NCBI GenBank assembly: GCA_902794405.1 | Contig: CADBHI010000038.1 | Location: 739-44,439, forward strand | Length of the DNA: 43,701 nt | Reading direction: 5' to 3' | DNA from: an uncultured Prevotellaceae bacterium | Lineage (GTDB): Bacteria > Bacteroidota > Bacteroidia > Bacteroidales > Bacteroidaceae | In this document: one piece after another, positions 19,840 through 27,385 of the stretch | Numbering within the stretch: position 1 is the stretch's first letter | How the letters are laid out: each line of letters begins with the position of its first letter | Made by a program: the position numbers and the translations under genes | Notes under the pieces: generated by a model | Told to the model about the DNA's origin: nothing | The model's database searches: none | The model's input: the letters and a program-made list of their open reading frames with translations, nothing else

Positions 19840-19993
19840 ATATCTTTCTGTTTTTAAGTTCGACGCTGACAAAGCTGCGGTTAAGCGAGAGCCATCAAGC
19901 TTGCTTGAACCTATGGAGCAGCGAGTGCAGTGATGCTTGCATCAACTGCCGAGTCGTGACATAGGTCGGAGCAGCTTCGCACGCTTTCGCGTG

Positions 19994-20001
19994 CAAAGGT
20001 A
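19994..20001 (-). promoter_or_regulatory. -7 box for the DUF4160-DUF2442 pair
   Basis: TACCTTTG on the minus strand, about 155 bases before the DUF4160 start. A TTTG lies upstream but 23 bases away, longer than usual. Confidence 0.45.
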
Positions 20002-20077
20002 ACACTTTTTCCCGACATAACACGCAAATCGCCTAAGAATTTATCCGTCTGTCTCAGTAAGTCAAAGAACGTTTGGT

Positions 20078-20097
20078 GAAAGGCTACGGGTAGGCGA
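20078..20097 (-). repeat. Inverted 20-bp copy of part of the 18.4-kb repeat
   Basis: On the minus strand TCGCCTACCCGTAGCCTTTC, identical to 18429-18448. Confidence 0.8.
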
Positions 20098-20112
20098 GCT
20101 TGCTCGGGAATG

Positions 20113-20155
20113 AGGAGGGCGGAGCCGTCCGCCGTGGCGCGAGCACCGCCCTCCT
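20113..20155. repeat. Hairpin element after the truncated sigma factor gene
   Basis: AGGAGGGCGG at the left pairs with CCGCCCTCCT at the right; the inside holds further G/C palindromic bits. It might act as a transcript end for the minus-strand sigma factor gene. Confidence 0.55.
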
Positions 20156-20188
20156 GTTTGTCGGTCGTGTGCACAATAGGGTCGGTTC

Positions 20189-20210
20189 CGCTGTGCACTC
20201 GCTGTGCACT
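20189..20210. repeat. 11-bp tandem duplication at the sigma factor stop
   Basis: CGCTGTGCACT twice in a row (plus strand), ending at the last base of the stop codon of the truncated sigma factor gene. Confidence 0.8.
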
Positions 20211-20632
20211 TAGACAGCAATACGGCTGATGCCGAGTTCGCTGGCAATCTCGTTGTAACGCTTGTTCTTGCCGTATCGGCGCATCAAGACTTCGCGGGTT
20301 TGTGGCGTCAGGTCGTGCTCAATGTAGTGGAGTACGTCGTCCAAAGGCAGTTCCTCATAAGGCTCTTCAGTCGTCTCGCGGGAAAGGTGTCGATTGGCGC
20401 GCTCTTCGACCATCCTGCGTTTGACAATGTTCAGACACCTGTTGCGCACGCTGACCAATAGAAAGCTTTCAATACGGCTGTCCAAAGTCCGACTGCTCTC
20501 CATCAATTCCACGAATACGTCGTCTACTACATCGCGAGCGGCCTCTGGATCGCGGAGTAGTGTCCGTGCCGTTAGCAGCATCCGCTCATAGTGCCGGCGG
20601 AATAGTGATGCTATCAATTGCCTGTCTTGCAT
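20210..20632 (-). CDS. ECF-type sigma-70 factor, truncated in region 4
   Basis: A 140-residue sigma factor. ATG 20632 is chosen because MQDRQLIASLFRRHYERML is the usual ECF start; the frame runs 9 codons further up. Region 2 is clear (ARTLLRDPEAARDVVDDVFVELM), followed by SFLLVSVRNRCLNIVKRR and region 4 (LTPQTREVLMRRYGKNKRYNEIASELGISRIAV). The chain stops right there, inside the helix-turn-helix; normal ECF proteins go on about 20 residues with the rest of the recognition helix and a final helix. An 11-base tandem duplication lies right after the stop. No anti-sigma gene is next to it. It may be dead or altered in promoter choice. Confidence 0.75.
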   Translation of the reverse strand: MQDRQLIASLFRRHYERMLLTARTLLRDPEAARDVVDDVFVELMESSRTLDSRIESFLLVSVRNRCLNIVKRRMVEERANRHLSRETTEEPYEELPLDDVLHYIEHDLTPQTREVLMRRYGKNKRYNEIASELGISRIAV

Positions 20633-20797
20633 TGCTCTTTTTGCTAATAGTACAATCAAGCAAGGGAAATGCTAACCCCTGAAATGGCGAAAAAAATATG
20701 GTCGAAGCTGCTCCCGTTGGCTTCGTCGACCTCTGTCGCGACTCAATTATCTTCGAGAAAGCTCGGCGTCTTGCGCTGCTACACCTTTTTATATATA

Positions 20798-21037
20798 TTA
20801 CAGCCCATCGATTCCCTCGACTACTTGTTCTTTCATCAGTTCATACAGATATGCAGGACTTTGCACGTAGAGTTCGCCCTCTTCGTCCTGCAGGGCAGTC
20901 ATCAGCGGGGAGTTATATACACGCTCCATCGCCTCTTCAATGCTGCAGCCCGTGTCCTCTATCACGTATTTGACCAACTCGCTCAAGGCATAGTCGGTGA
21001 GATAGTTGGCTATCTGATGATGTGTGGGCTGGTTCAT
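20798..21037 (-). CDS. Small protein paired with DUF3791, unknown function
   Basis: A 79-residue acidic, mostly helical protein (YLTDYALSELVKYVIEDTG, SIEEAMERVYNSPLM, then EGELYVQSPAYLYELMKEQ). It follows the DUF3791 gene by 18 bases on the same strand. Similar small proteins sit next to DUF3791/DUF3990 genes in gut Bacteroidota, a setting sometimes predicted as toxin-antitoxin, but no toxin fold can be seen here. Function not assigned. Confidence 0.65.
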   Translation of the reverse strand: MNQPTHHQIANYLTDYALSELVKYVIEDTGCSIEEAMERVYNSPLMTALQDEEGELYVQSPAYLYELMKEQVVEGIDGL

Positions 21038-21055
21038 ACAGTTTCGGCGTTGGTT

Positions 21056-21271
21056 TTATGCCAATGTTCCTCCATTCTTTTGGCAGACGATGAGCAGGTC
21101 ATCAATAGTCTCATCCATCGACTGCAGGTGTTCCACATCGAAGAATTCGATAAGGAATGCCAGTCCTTTATGCTCGTGCAGATATCGGAACGCCGCCTGC
21201 CTGGTCATGGAGAAACGCTGGGCGAAGGCCTGAATGCTGGCCGTGAGATAAGGAATCTCGTACTTGCTCAT
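21056..21271 (-). CDS. DUF3791 domain protein
   Basis: A 71-residue protein with the DUF3791 pattern: a helical N-terminus (IQAFAQRFSMTRQAAFRYLHEHKGL in pieces), then LIEFFDVEHLQSMDETIDDL and a final IVCQKNGG. DUF3791 proteins often form small operons with DUF3990 proteins, which resemble ADP-ribosylating toxins; no DUF3990 gene is present here. The promoter box at 21306-21313 lies 35 bases upstream and is divergent from that of coaW. Confidence 0.75.
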   Translation of the reverse strand: MSKYEIPYLTASIQAFAQRFSMTRQAAFRYLHEHKGLAFLIEFFDVEHLQSMDETIDDLLIVCQKNGGTLA

Positions 21272-21305
21272 ATCGCTATTGGTTCGTAAATAATCTTTTG
21301 CGCTA

Positions 21306-21313
21306 CAAAGGTA
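21306..21313 (-). promoter_or_regulatory. -7 box for the DUF3791 pair
   Basis: TACCTTTG on the minus strand preceded by TTCG, as in other promoters of this window. No good -33 box. Confidence 0.55.
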
Positions 21314-21362
21314 CGAAATAATCCGCTAATTATTCACAATTACACGGAAAAGTTGCAATATA

Positions 21363-21394
21363 TTTGGTATTTCGCTCGCTTATTCGTATCTTTG
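21363..21394 (+). promoter_or_regulatory. Promoter of coaW
   Basis: TTTG (21363-21366), 20 bases, TATCTTTG (21387-21394): consensus Bacteroidota promoter 50 bases before the ATG. The spacer ends CGCTTATTCG, shared with two other promoters. Confidence 0.8.
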
Positions 21395-21444
21395 CACAGT
21401 CATTTAGCAAGCAAATTTCAAATCAACAATAAATAAACAGCATT

Positions 21445-22263
21445 ATGGGAATCATCATTGGAATAGACGTGGGCATTTCGACCACGAAGATCGTAGGACT
21501 GAAGGACGGACGTATCACGGCACCGACACGCATCACGGCCGCCGACCCCATCACATCGCTCTACGGAGCCTTCGGCAAGTATCTGCACGACAACGACATT
21601 GCCTTGCAGGAGGTGGAACAGGTGATGCTGACCGGCGTTGGCTCTGCCTACGTGAAAGGTCCCGTTTACGGACTACCTACTAATAAGGTGGAGGAGTTTC
21701 TGGCCGACGGCTTGGGCGCCCGCTATGAATCGAAACTGGACCACACCATCGTCGTATCGATGGGTACTGGTACCAGCTTCGTGCTGTGCGACGGCGACGA
21801 CATGCGCCACATCGGCGGTATCGGCGTAGGCGGCGGTACGCTGGCCGGCCTGTCACGACTGCTGCTGAACACCAGCGACATCAAGGCAGTATCGGCACTC
21901 GCCATGCAGGGCGACATCAAGAATGTGGACTTGCTCATCGGCGACATCTCGGCAGAGCCGCTGCCCAACCTGCCGATGGACGCCACAGCCAGTATCTTGG
22001 CAAAGGCCCAGACAGATGCAGCGAAGGAGGACGTGGCGGCCGGCATCATCTCGATGGTGCTACAGACCATCGGCTCTGCCGCATGGCTATCGAGTCGTGG
22101 CAGCGACATCCGCGACTTCGTACTTATCGGCAACCTCACGCTACTGCCCCAATGCAAGGACGTGTTCCCGCCATTAGAGAAGCTCTACAACATTCGCTAC
22201 CACATCCCTAAGTACTCGCAGTATTGTACCGCCATCGGTGCGGCGCTAAGCTTCAAAAAGTGA
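21445..22263 (+). CDS. coaW: Type II pantothenate kinase
   Basis: A 272-residue ASKHA-fold kinase that phosphorylates pantothenate, the first step of coenzyme A synthesis. It begins with the phosphate-binding GIIIGIDVGISTTKIVGL and shows MGTGTSFVL, then GIGVGGGTLAGLSRLL and, near the end, DFVLIGNLT and a final YCTAIGAAL. These match the CoaW/staphylococcal and eukaryotic type. Length is normal. It stands alone under its own promoter and ends 5 bases from the convergent GH43 gene. Confidence 0.92.
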   Translation: MGIIIGIDVGISTTKIVGLKDGRITAPTRITAADPITSLYGAFGKYLHDNDIALQEVEQVMLTGVGSAYVKGPVYGLPTNKVEEFLADGLGARYESKLDHTIVVSMGTGTSFVLCDGDDMRHIGGIGVGGGTLAGLSRLLLNTSDIKAVSALAMQGDIKNVDLLIGDISAEPLPNLPMDATASILAKAQTDAAKEDVAAGIISMVLQTIGSAAWLSSRGSDIRDFVLIGNLTLLPQCKDVFPPLEKLYNIRYHIPKYSQYCTAIGAALSFKK

Positions 22264-22268
22264 TTCAC

Positions 22269-24407
22269 TTACTTCACTTCCTCCCACATCAGCACAGCGC
22301 CGTTGCGGCGGGCGGGGTCAGGACCGGTGAAGTCCCAGGAATAGGAACTGCCGGTGGTGGGACTCTTACCCATGTACTTGTGGTTCTTCAACGAGAGGAG
22401 CATGAAGTCGTGGTCAAGGAAGTCCTGCCATAGGAACTCTGTGCTGTTGACATCGTCGGTGGTGGGGAGCTGGTCGACGGGTACGAGGCTATTGGTGAAG
22501 CGCACATCGCCAGGCAGACCATCACCATAGACCTTCACGTAGCGGCCGTCGGCACATTGCAGGGCTACCTTGCCCTGTCCACGGTCTATCACCTTAAACT
22601 TCGTCAGTTCACTATTGTCGCCGGCATGGGTATCATGAAGCATGCCGTGCTTCAGGGCTATGGCCGGACGACCCGTTGCCTTGTTGATGATGCGGATGGT
22701 CTTGCCGTAAGGAATGTTTTGACTGCGGTCGGCACAGGGCTCATCTACGGTAAAGTTGTCAAACTCGGCATAGCCGCCCTGCTTACCTTTTATATTATAC
22801 GCGAAGAGCGCATGGCGAGAACCCTGGAAGGTGATAAGCTGATAGGTCAAAGGCATCATGCGGCCTATGGTCTGGAAGGTTTCGCCGTCGGTAGAATAGG
22901 CATACTGGGCCTGGTTGTTGTCGTAGTCGCCGATCATGCGAAGGAAGATTTTCCCGTTGACCAAATCAACGGGCACGGAGGCGGTGTCGTTGGTCATCTG
23001 CTCGAAGCAGCGGAGGGTCAAAGTCTTGCCGGCTTTCACGATGCCTATCCACGAGCAGGGCACGTTGATATTGCCCAAGCCGCAAACGTCGCCGTCCTTC
23101 ATACCCTTGGTGGAGAGTTCGACGGTAGCGATGCTCTTCGGGCCTATGACACGCTGCGTCAACGTATTGCGGGCCCACATCAGCTGCTCAGAGGGCTGCG
23201 ACTGGATGCGCAGCTTTCCACCCTTCAGGCTCCAGAGCTTGTCGTCGGGGTTGTGGTTCCATTGCCACACGGGCTTCAGCGTCTTTCCATTGAAGTCGTC
23301 CGAGCGGTCGTAAGGCGCGCGCCGTTCCGTTTGTTGCTGTGGCACAGCAACAGACTGGACGCCTGGCTTGAACCAAGTGCGGGGTGCACGACCCAGATTG
23401 CCTTTCAGTCCCACCATCGGCCAACCGTCTTCCCATGTCATCGGCATCAGACAGACGGTGCGACCGATAGAGTGGAAGTCCTGCATGAAGAGTGCCCACC
23501 ACGTGCCGTCCTTGGCCTGCACGATACCACCCTGATGAGCATTATCGCAGCCCGTAGCATCGGGACTGGCAGGTGCGACGCCGAACTTCGTACCGTCCTC
23601 GCCGATGCGATATTTCGTGCCACGTGGTACTGTCGTACGCCCTACCCCATGATAGCCGTAGGTCTCATCGGCCTGGATGACCCGCGTTTCGTAAGGTCCC
23701 CAGATATTCTTCGAACGTGAACAGAGCGTGCGTCCGTTGGGAGAGTAGTCGGTAGAGATAAGGTAGTACATGCCATCAATCTTGTACATGTGGTGACCCT
23801 CGCCAATGCCGTTGCCCTCGGGAATGATGACACGATCCGAACCCTCGACAGGACCGCTCATGTCGGGCTTAAGCTCGGTACAATGTACCTCGCCATACTT
23901 ATGGATGGCGTAGATCTTGCCGTCGTCGTCGAAGAGCACGCCGAGGTCGTAGATATTGCCCTGCATGTTGTGGTGCGTCCAAGGCCCTTTGATGTCCTTC
24001 GCGGTGTAACATTGCAGGCCCTTTCCGTTGATGTTGGAGAAGACGTAGAACTGCCCATTGGCGTAGCGGATGCAGGGTGCCCAGATGCCCTGTCCGTAAA
24101 TCTCCTGATGGTTCTTCAGGGCGAACTTGTCTTCAAGAAAGTCGAAGCGGTCGAAGCAATAGGAGGCGAACTCCCAGTTCACCAAGTCCTTCGAATGAAG
24201 AATCACCAGGCCGGGCACGGCATGCATGGTGGTGCCGGCCAGGTAGTAGTCGTCACCCACGCGGATGACATCAGGGTCAGAGAACTCGTCGTAGAACAGC
24301 GGATTAGTAAACGTGCCATTGCCATTATCGGCAGTCCACGACTTCGGTTGTGCCATTGTGCCCATGGTGCCAAAGGTCAGCAGGGCGGCGATTAGTAGTT
24401 GTTTCAT
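22269..24407 (-). CDS. Secreted glycoside hydrolase family 43 enzyme
   Basis: A 712-residue exported glycosidase, probably acting on arabinose- or xylose-containing plant polysaccharide. After a signal peptide (KQLLIAALLTFGTMGTMAQ) the five-bladed propeller starts FTNPLFYDEFSDPDVIRVGD with Asp44 as likely base, then IYDLGVLFDDDGKIYAIH and a Glu in GIGEGHHMYK as likely acid. Residues about 365-550 look like the beta-sandwich C-terminal domain of GH43 xylosidases (FNGKTLKPVWQWNHNP ... YAEFDNFTVDEP). The last 140 residues resemble a beta-trefoil (ALQCADGRYVKVYGDGL). The linker QSVAVPQQQTERRAPYD between the first two domains is encoded by palindromic element B. An MFS transporter gene lies 5 bases upstream. 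Confidence 0.88.
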   Translation of the reverse strand: MKQLLIAALLTFGTMGTMAQPKSWTADNGNGTFTNPLFYDEFSDPDVIRVGDDYYLAGTTMHAVPGLVILHSKDLVNWEFASYCFDRFDFLEDKFALKNHQEIYGQGIWAPCIRYANGQFYVFSNINGKGLQCYTAKDIKGPWTHHNMQGNIYDLGVLFDDDGKIYAIHKYGEVHCTELKPDMSGPVEGSDRVIIPEGNGIGEGHHMYKIDGMYYLISTDYSPNGRTLCSRSKNIWGPYETRVIQADETYGYHGVGRTTVPRGTKYRIGEDGTKFGVAPASPDATGCDNAHQGGIVQAKDGTWWALFMQDFHSIGRTVCLMPMTWEDGWPMVGLKGNLGRAPRTWFKPGVQSVAVPQQQTERRAPYDRSDDFNGKTLKPVWQWNHNPDDKLWSLKGGKLRIQSQPSEQLMWARNTLTQRVIGPKSIATVELSTKGMKDGDVCGLGNINVPCSWIGIVKAGKTLTLRCFEQMTNDTASVPVDLVNGKIFLRMIGDYDNNQAQYAYSTDGETFQTIGRMMPLTYQLITFQGSRHALFAYNIKGKQGGYAEFDNFTVDEPCADRSQNIPYGKTIRIINKATGRPAIALKHGMLHDTHAGDNSELTKFKVIDRGQGKVALQCADGRYVKVYGDGLPGDVRFTNSLVPVDQLPTTDDVNSTEFLWQDFLDHDFMLLSLKNHKYMGKSPTTGSSYSWDFTGPDPARRNGAVLMWEEVK
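23322..23352. repeat. Palindromic element B, copy 2 (inside GH43 gene)
   Basis: CCGTTCCGTTT then GTTGCTGT-GGC-ACAGCAAC. 29 of 31 bases match 14742-14772. The 8-bp stem is intact and only the loop centre and one flank base differ. Confidence 0.8.
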
Positions 24408-24412
24408 ACGTT

Positions 24413-25693
24413 TTATTTGACTGTTGGATTAAGATTTCGTTCAAGGAAGAACCGTCGGGTGGCCATGAAAAACAGCATCACACCAAGGGCATTGACGGCA
24501 GCTACCGTCCAGAAGGCAGCCGAATAGCTCACCAACTCGCTGATGACACCTCCCATAAGGATGCCTAAGCCCATGCCGACATCCCAAGAGACGAGGATGG
24601 TGGAGTTGGCCGTACCCCGCTGGCTGTTAGGTGCCACGCTGATGGTCATGTTCTGGAAGGCGGGCCACATGTGACCGTTGCCCAAGCCGATGAGCAAGGC
24701 TGAGGCGTAGTAAGTGAAGAGTGAAAAGTGAAGAGTGAAGAATTGGCTGCCGCCATCCCAGAGGGAAAGCAACGTTGGGCCTAATATAAATAAGGTATAG
24801 CCGATAAGGGATATAACCATTCCCTCGGCAGCATTGTGGGTAACCCGTCCCTGACGGAGAGCCTTGCCGCCCTGCAAGCGTGAAAGGATCAGACCTATGG
24901 AGCAAAGCATGAAATAGGTGCCCGTGCCGCCGGTAATGCCCATCACCTCCTTGCCATAGATAGCCAGGTAGTTGGACAACACACCAAAGCAGAAGCCGAA
25001 TGCCACCATATTGACGCCAAGGAGCCAGCCTCGGACAAGGAAGAAGCGGTCAGCCCCCACCAACCTCCCCCGACTGGGGGAGGCTTTATCTGCGGTAGAA
25101 CTCCCCCTCCGGTTGGAGGGGGATGGGGGGAGGCTTCCATCCACCATCATGCCTGCACACGCCACGACAAGCGCTATCCAGAACAGCAGTTCGAAACTAT
25201 GGGTGTAGCGATAGACGAAGATGCCGATGGTTGGGGCAATCGCCATCGCCAGATTGTTTGACAAGCCGTAATAGCCAATACCCTCTGTACGACGAGACGA
25301 CGGAAGCACATCGATGGCTACCGTTGAGTTAGCTACCGTCAGAGCGCCAAATGGCGCACCGTGCAGGGTACGCACAATGGTGAATAGCAGTAGCGATGAT
25401 GCCGCTAAATAGCCAGCAAAGAAAATAGAAAAAGCCACGAAGCTTACCATGAGTACCGTCTTTCGCGGAAAGGAGTCAACCATGAAGCCGCTGAACGGAC
25501 GCATCACCAATGCCGTAACGGTATAGCCCGAGAGCACCAACCCAATGACATCCTTTGTGGCTCCAAAATGTTCGCTCAGGTAGAGAGGCAGCAATGGTGT
25601 CAGCACATAAAAGGCGAAGAACAGCGAGAAGTTCGCCGCCATCACCTTACAGTAGTTCTTGTTCCAGAGTTGATTACCAGTCATCGTCTTCAT
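24413..25693 (-). CDS. MFS transporter with repeat-derived loops
   Basis: A 426-residue twelve-helix transporter of the major facilitator superfamily. It shows the start MAANFSLFFAFYVLTPLLPLYL in pieces, and the loop 2-3 motif GYTVTALVMRPFSGFMVDSFPRK (the G-x-x-x-D-R/P-x-G-R-R type). Sugar or drug substrate cannot be told; the GH43 gene downstream favours a sugar. Two parts look foreign: the central cytoplasmic loop PPSPSNRRGSSTADKASPS and RGRLVGA from two G/C-rich hairpin elements, and FFTLHFSLFTY from a low-complexity repeat within a membrane region. Both keep the frame. The start overlaps the DUF4468 gene by 20 bases; an ATG at 25684 is an alternative. Confidence 0.85.
   Translation of the reverse strand: MKTMTGNQLWNKNYCKVMAANFSLFFAFYVLTPLLPLYLSEHFGATKDVIGLVLSGYTVTALVMRPFSGFMVDSFPRKTVLMVSFVAFSIFFAGYLAASSLLLFTIVRTLHGAPFGALTVANSTVAIDVLPSSRRTEGIGYYGLSNNLAMAIAPTIGIFVYRYTHSFELLFWIALVVACAGMMVDGSLPPSPSNRRGSSTADKASPSRGRLVGADRFFLVRGWLLGVNMVAFGFCFGVLSNYLAIYGKEVMGITGGTGTYFMLCSIGLILSRLQGGKALRQGRVTHNAAEGMVISLIGYTLFILGPTLLSLWDGGSQFFTLHFSLFTYYASALLIGLGNGHMWPAFQNMTISVAPNSQRGTANSTILVSWDVGMGLGILMGGVISELVSYSAAFWTVAAVNALGVMLFFMATRRFFLERNLNPTVK
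24709..24742. repeat. Low-complexity repeat inside the MFS gene (type C)
   Basis: Repeated AAGTGAAGAGTG and AAAAGTGAAGAGTGAAG units. It encodes FFTLHFSLFT. Confidence 0.65.
25051..25136. repeat. Two G/C-rich hairpin elements A, head to head (inside the MFS gene)
   Basis: The first has CCTCCCCCGACTGGGGGAGG with CAGCCCCCACCAA to the left (inverted orientation); the second has CTCCCCCTCCGGTTGGAGGG then GGATGGGGGGAGGCTT (same orientation as the pepP copy). Confidence 0.75.
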
Positions 25694-26432
25694 TGCCTAC
25701 GATACCCTTGGTGACGGCTTCCTGAATCTTATCCATCACAACATTCGAGTAGGCGTGGGTCATGACAAGTGCCTTGGCTGAGGTACGCTTCTGAGCATCT
25801 TTTTCGACAAAGGGATAGTGCTTGATGATTTCCCATTGTTCGTCATAGAGACGGCGGTCGGTATTGTCATTTTTCAAACGTTTGCCGTCGCTATAGACGT
25901 TCTGGTTCTTCTGATCGTTTTTGCTATCATCCAACAAACCGCCCAGCCATCCTGCATCTTGAGCCTTCAGGATGTCATAGGTCTGTACGGTATAGGTGAC
26001 ACGGATACGTCCCGGCTTAATATCAATACGAATGACGGGGGTAATGCTGACCACATAACGATTGAGCGTTCCCGTATGGTCGGCAATGGCATCGATTGTC
26101 GATGAAATGATGATGGTACCGGCATCCTTGTCATTAAGCGTGATGGCCTGTTTGTCTTTAAACGTAGAGGTAGCCCAGTAGTTCAACTGCACATAAAGCT
26201 GGTCCTTGGTCTTATTTCCACACTCTATCACCTGCTGATAGGTGAGCGACTGGTTCTTGTCGAGTGTCAGGGTACTGGCCAGGTTGGCAGCAGCATCGAG
26301 CCACTTTTCGCCATACTTGCTTTTAGCATATTTCTCCAAGTCGGCAGCCTTCATGACCTGAGCCCGAACAGGGAGTGAGAGTCCGATGCTTGCAAGCAAG
26401 GCCAGCACCACGATTCTTAAAGTCTTTTTCAT
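25674..26432 (-). CDS. Exported DUF4468 (TBP-like fold) protein
   Basis: A 252-residue exported protein. It starts with a signal peptide (KKTLRIVVLALLASIGLSLP, cut near VRAQ). The middle carries the DUF4468 pattern: TYQQVIECGNKTKDQLYVQL, NYWATSTF, a strand pair with AGTIIISS, and RIRVTYTVQTYDI. This domain is common in secreted Bacteroidota proteins of unknown function. The C-terminal part is charged and helical, ending NEDDDW. Its end overlaps the MFS start by 20 bases. The histidine kinase gene ends 47 bases upstream. Confidence 0.8.
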   Translation of the reverse strand: MKKTLRIVVLALLASIGLSLPVRAQVMKAADLEKYAKSKYGEKWLDAAANLASTLTLDKNQSLTYQQVIECGNKTKDQLYVQLNYWATSTFKDKQAITLNDKDAGTIIISSTIDAIADHTGTLNRYVVSITPVIRIDIKPGRIRVTYTVQTYDILKAQDAGWLGGLLDDSKNDQKNQNVYSDGKRLKNDNTDRRLYDEQWEIIKHYPFVEKDAQKRTSAKALVMTHAYSNVVMDKIQEAVTKGIVGNEDDDW

Positions 26433-26479
26433 ACGTTTCTATAGTTAATATTGGTGAATAATCTGAGTCTTTCAATCGA

Positions 26480-27385
26480 CTATAATGGGAGTGTCATGAC
26501 GAAGCGGGCACCAGGTTGATATGAAGTGTCGAGCACGATGTCGCCTCCCAGTCTTCTGGCCAGGGAACGGGCAACGGTAAGTCCGATGCCTGTGCCTTCG
26601 TAGTAGTGGTTGAGCTGTACAAACTCTTCGAAAATATGTTCGGCTTCTTCGGCGGGGATGCCTATACCCGTATCCTCGACGACGAAGCGCACCATGCGGT
26701 CGTCAACGTCGATGGACAGCAGGGCTTTCTGTTTCTCCTGGGGTATGTCGTGGCGCGAATGAGCCTCTGGAGCCTTTGTAAACTTGCATGCGTTGCCGAG
26801 AATGAGCGTGAGTGCCCTTACCACCGAGCGGCAGTTGGTGTTGAGCATGACGGTCTCAGCCTCAGCCGACACGTTCATCTCGAAGTCGAGGTGGGGCGCG
26901 TTGGCGATGTAGCTGGCTTCGACGGCCTCGGTAGCAATTTGCGGGGCGGGCACCTGGTCGTTGCGCTCGATGACGGCCTGGCTGTTAGCGTCGCTCAGCT
27001 CGAGTATCTTGTTCACCAGTCGTGTGATACGGTCGGTATTTTCCAGGATTTGCCGGTTTATGTCGGCCTTGGTGTCGGCATCGAGGTCCATGTCGGACAA
27101 GGTGATCACCTGCGAAAAGCCGGTAATGATGTTGAGCGGCGTACGAATCTCGTGTGAGATCTGCTGTATGAACTCCGACTTCATTCTCGACGACTCCTCA
27201 GCCTTCAGACGGGCGATGTCGAGATTGCGGTTTGTTTCCTCCAGCTCGCGGCACGTCTCTTCCAAACGGTCGTACAAGAGGAGCGACTCCTGATACCCCT
27301 CCGACATGCTGTCGAAGTTGCTCTCCAGCTGGCTATAGTCCTCGCGCAGCTTGTCCAGCTCTTCCTGTAGTTGTTCGATGGTCAT
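26480..27385 (-). CDS. Soluble sensor histidine kinase with coiled-coil N-terminus
   Basis: A 301-residue kinase without membrane helices. Residues 1-65 form a coiled coil (repeated EEL, LRE, LEET heptads). The H-box is ISHEIRTPLN with phospho-acceptor His78; the ATPase domain has the N-box ILGNACKFT, the G1 box VVEDTGIGIP, an F-box (HIFEEFVQLN) and the G2 box EGTGIGLTVA. There is no input domain other than the coiled coil and no response regulator next to it. Its ATG overlaps the stop of the STAS gene (ATGA), which ties it to the partner-switching genes; the sensor input may come through them. Output partner unknown. Confidence 0.9.
   Translation of the reverse strand: MTIEQLQEELDKLREDYSQLESNFDSMSEGYQESLLLYDRLEETCRELEETNRNLDIARLKAEESSRMKSEFIQQISHEIRTPLNIITGFSQVITLSDMDLDADTKADINRQILENTDRITRLVNKILELSDANSQAVIERNDQVPAPQIATEAVEASYIANAPHLDFEMNVSAEAETVMLNTNCRSVVRALTLILGNACKFTKAPEAHSRHDIPQEKQKALLSIDVDDRMVRFVVEDTGIGIPAEEAEHIFEEFVQLNHYYEGTGIGLTVARSLARRLGGDIVLDTSYQPGARFVMTLPL

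Larger units (their letters stand above)
19840..20209. other. Intergenic region with promoter and short repeats
   Basis: Holds the leader and promoter box of the DUF4160-DUF2442 pair, several short inverted repeats (for example around 19890 CAAGCTTGCTTG and 19930 GATGCTTGCATC), a 20-bp copy of the 18.4-kb repeat, a hairpin element and an 11-bp tandem duplication. No gene seen. Confidence 0.7.

Noticed and set aside
20061-20070. Minus-strand GTTCTTTGAC resembling a boxA antitermination site
   Set aside because: A single short match without a boxB or an rRNA operon; too weak to call, though it lies in the leader of the DUF4160 gene.
22557-23720. Plus-strand 387-codon open frame
   Set aside because: It is antisense to the GH43 gene, which has full catalytic motifs; long antisense frames are expected in G/C-rich codon use.
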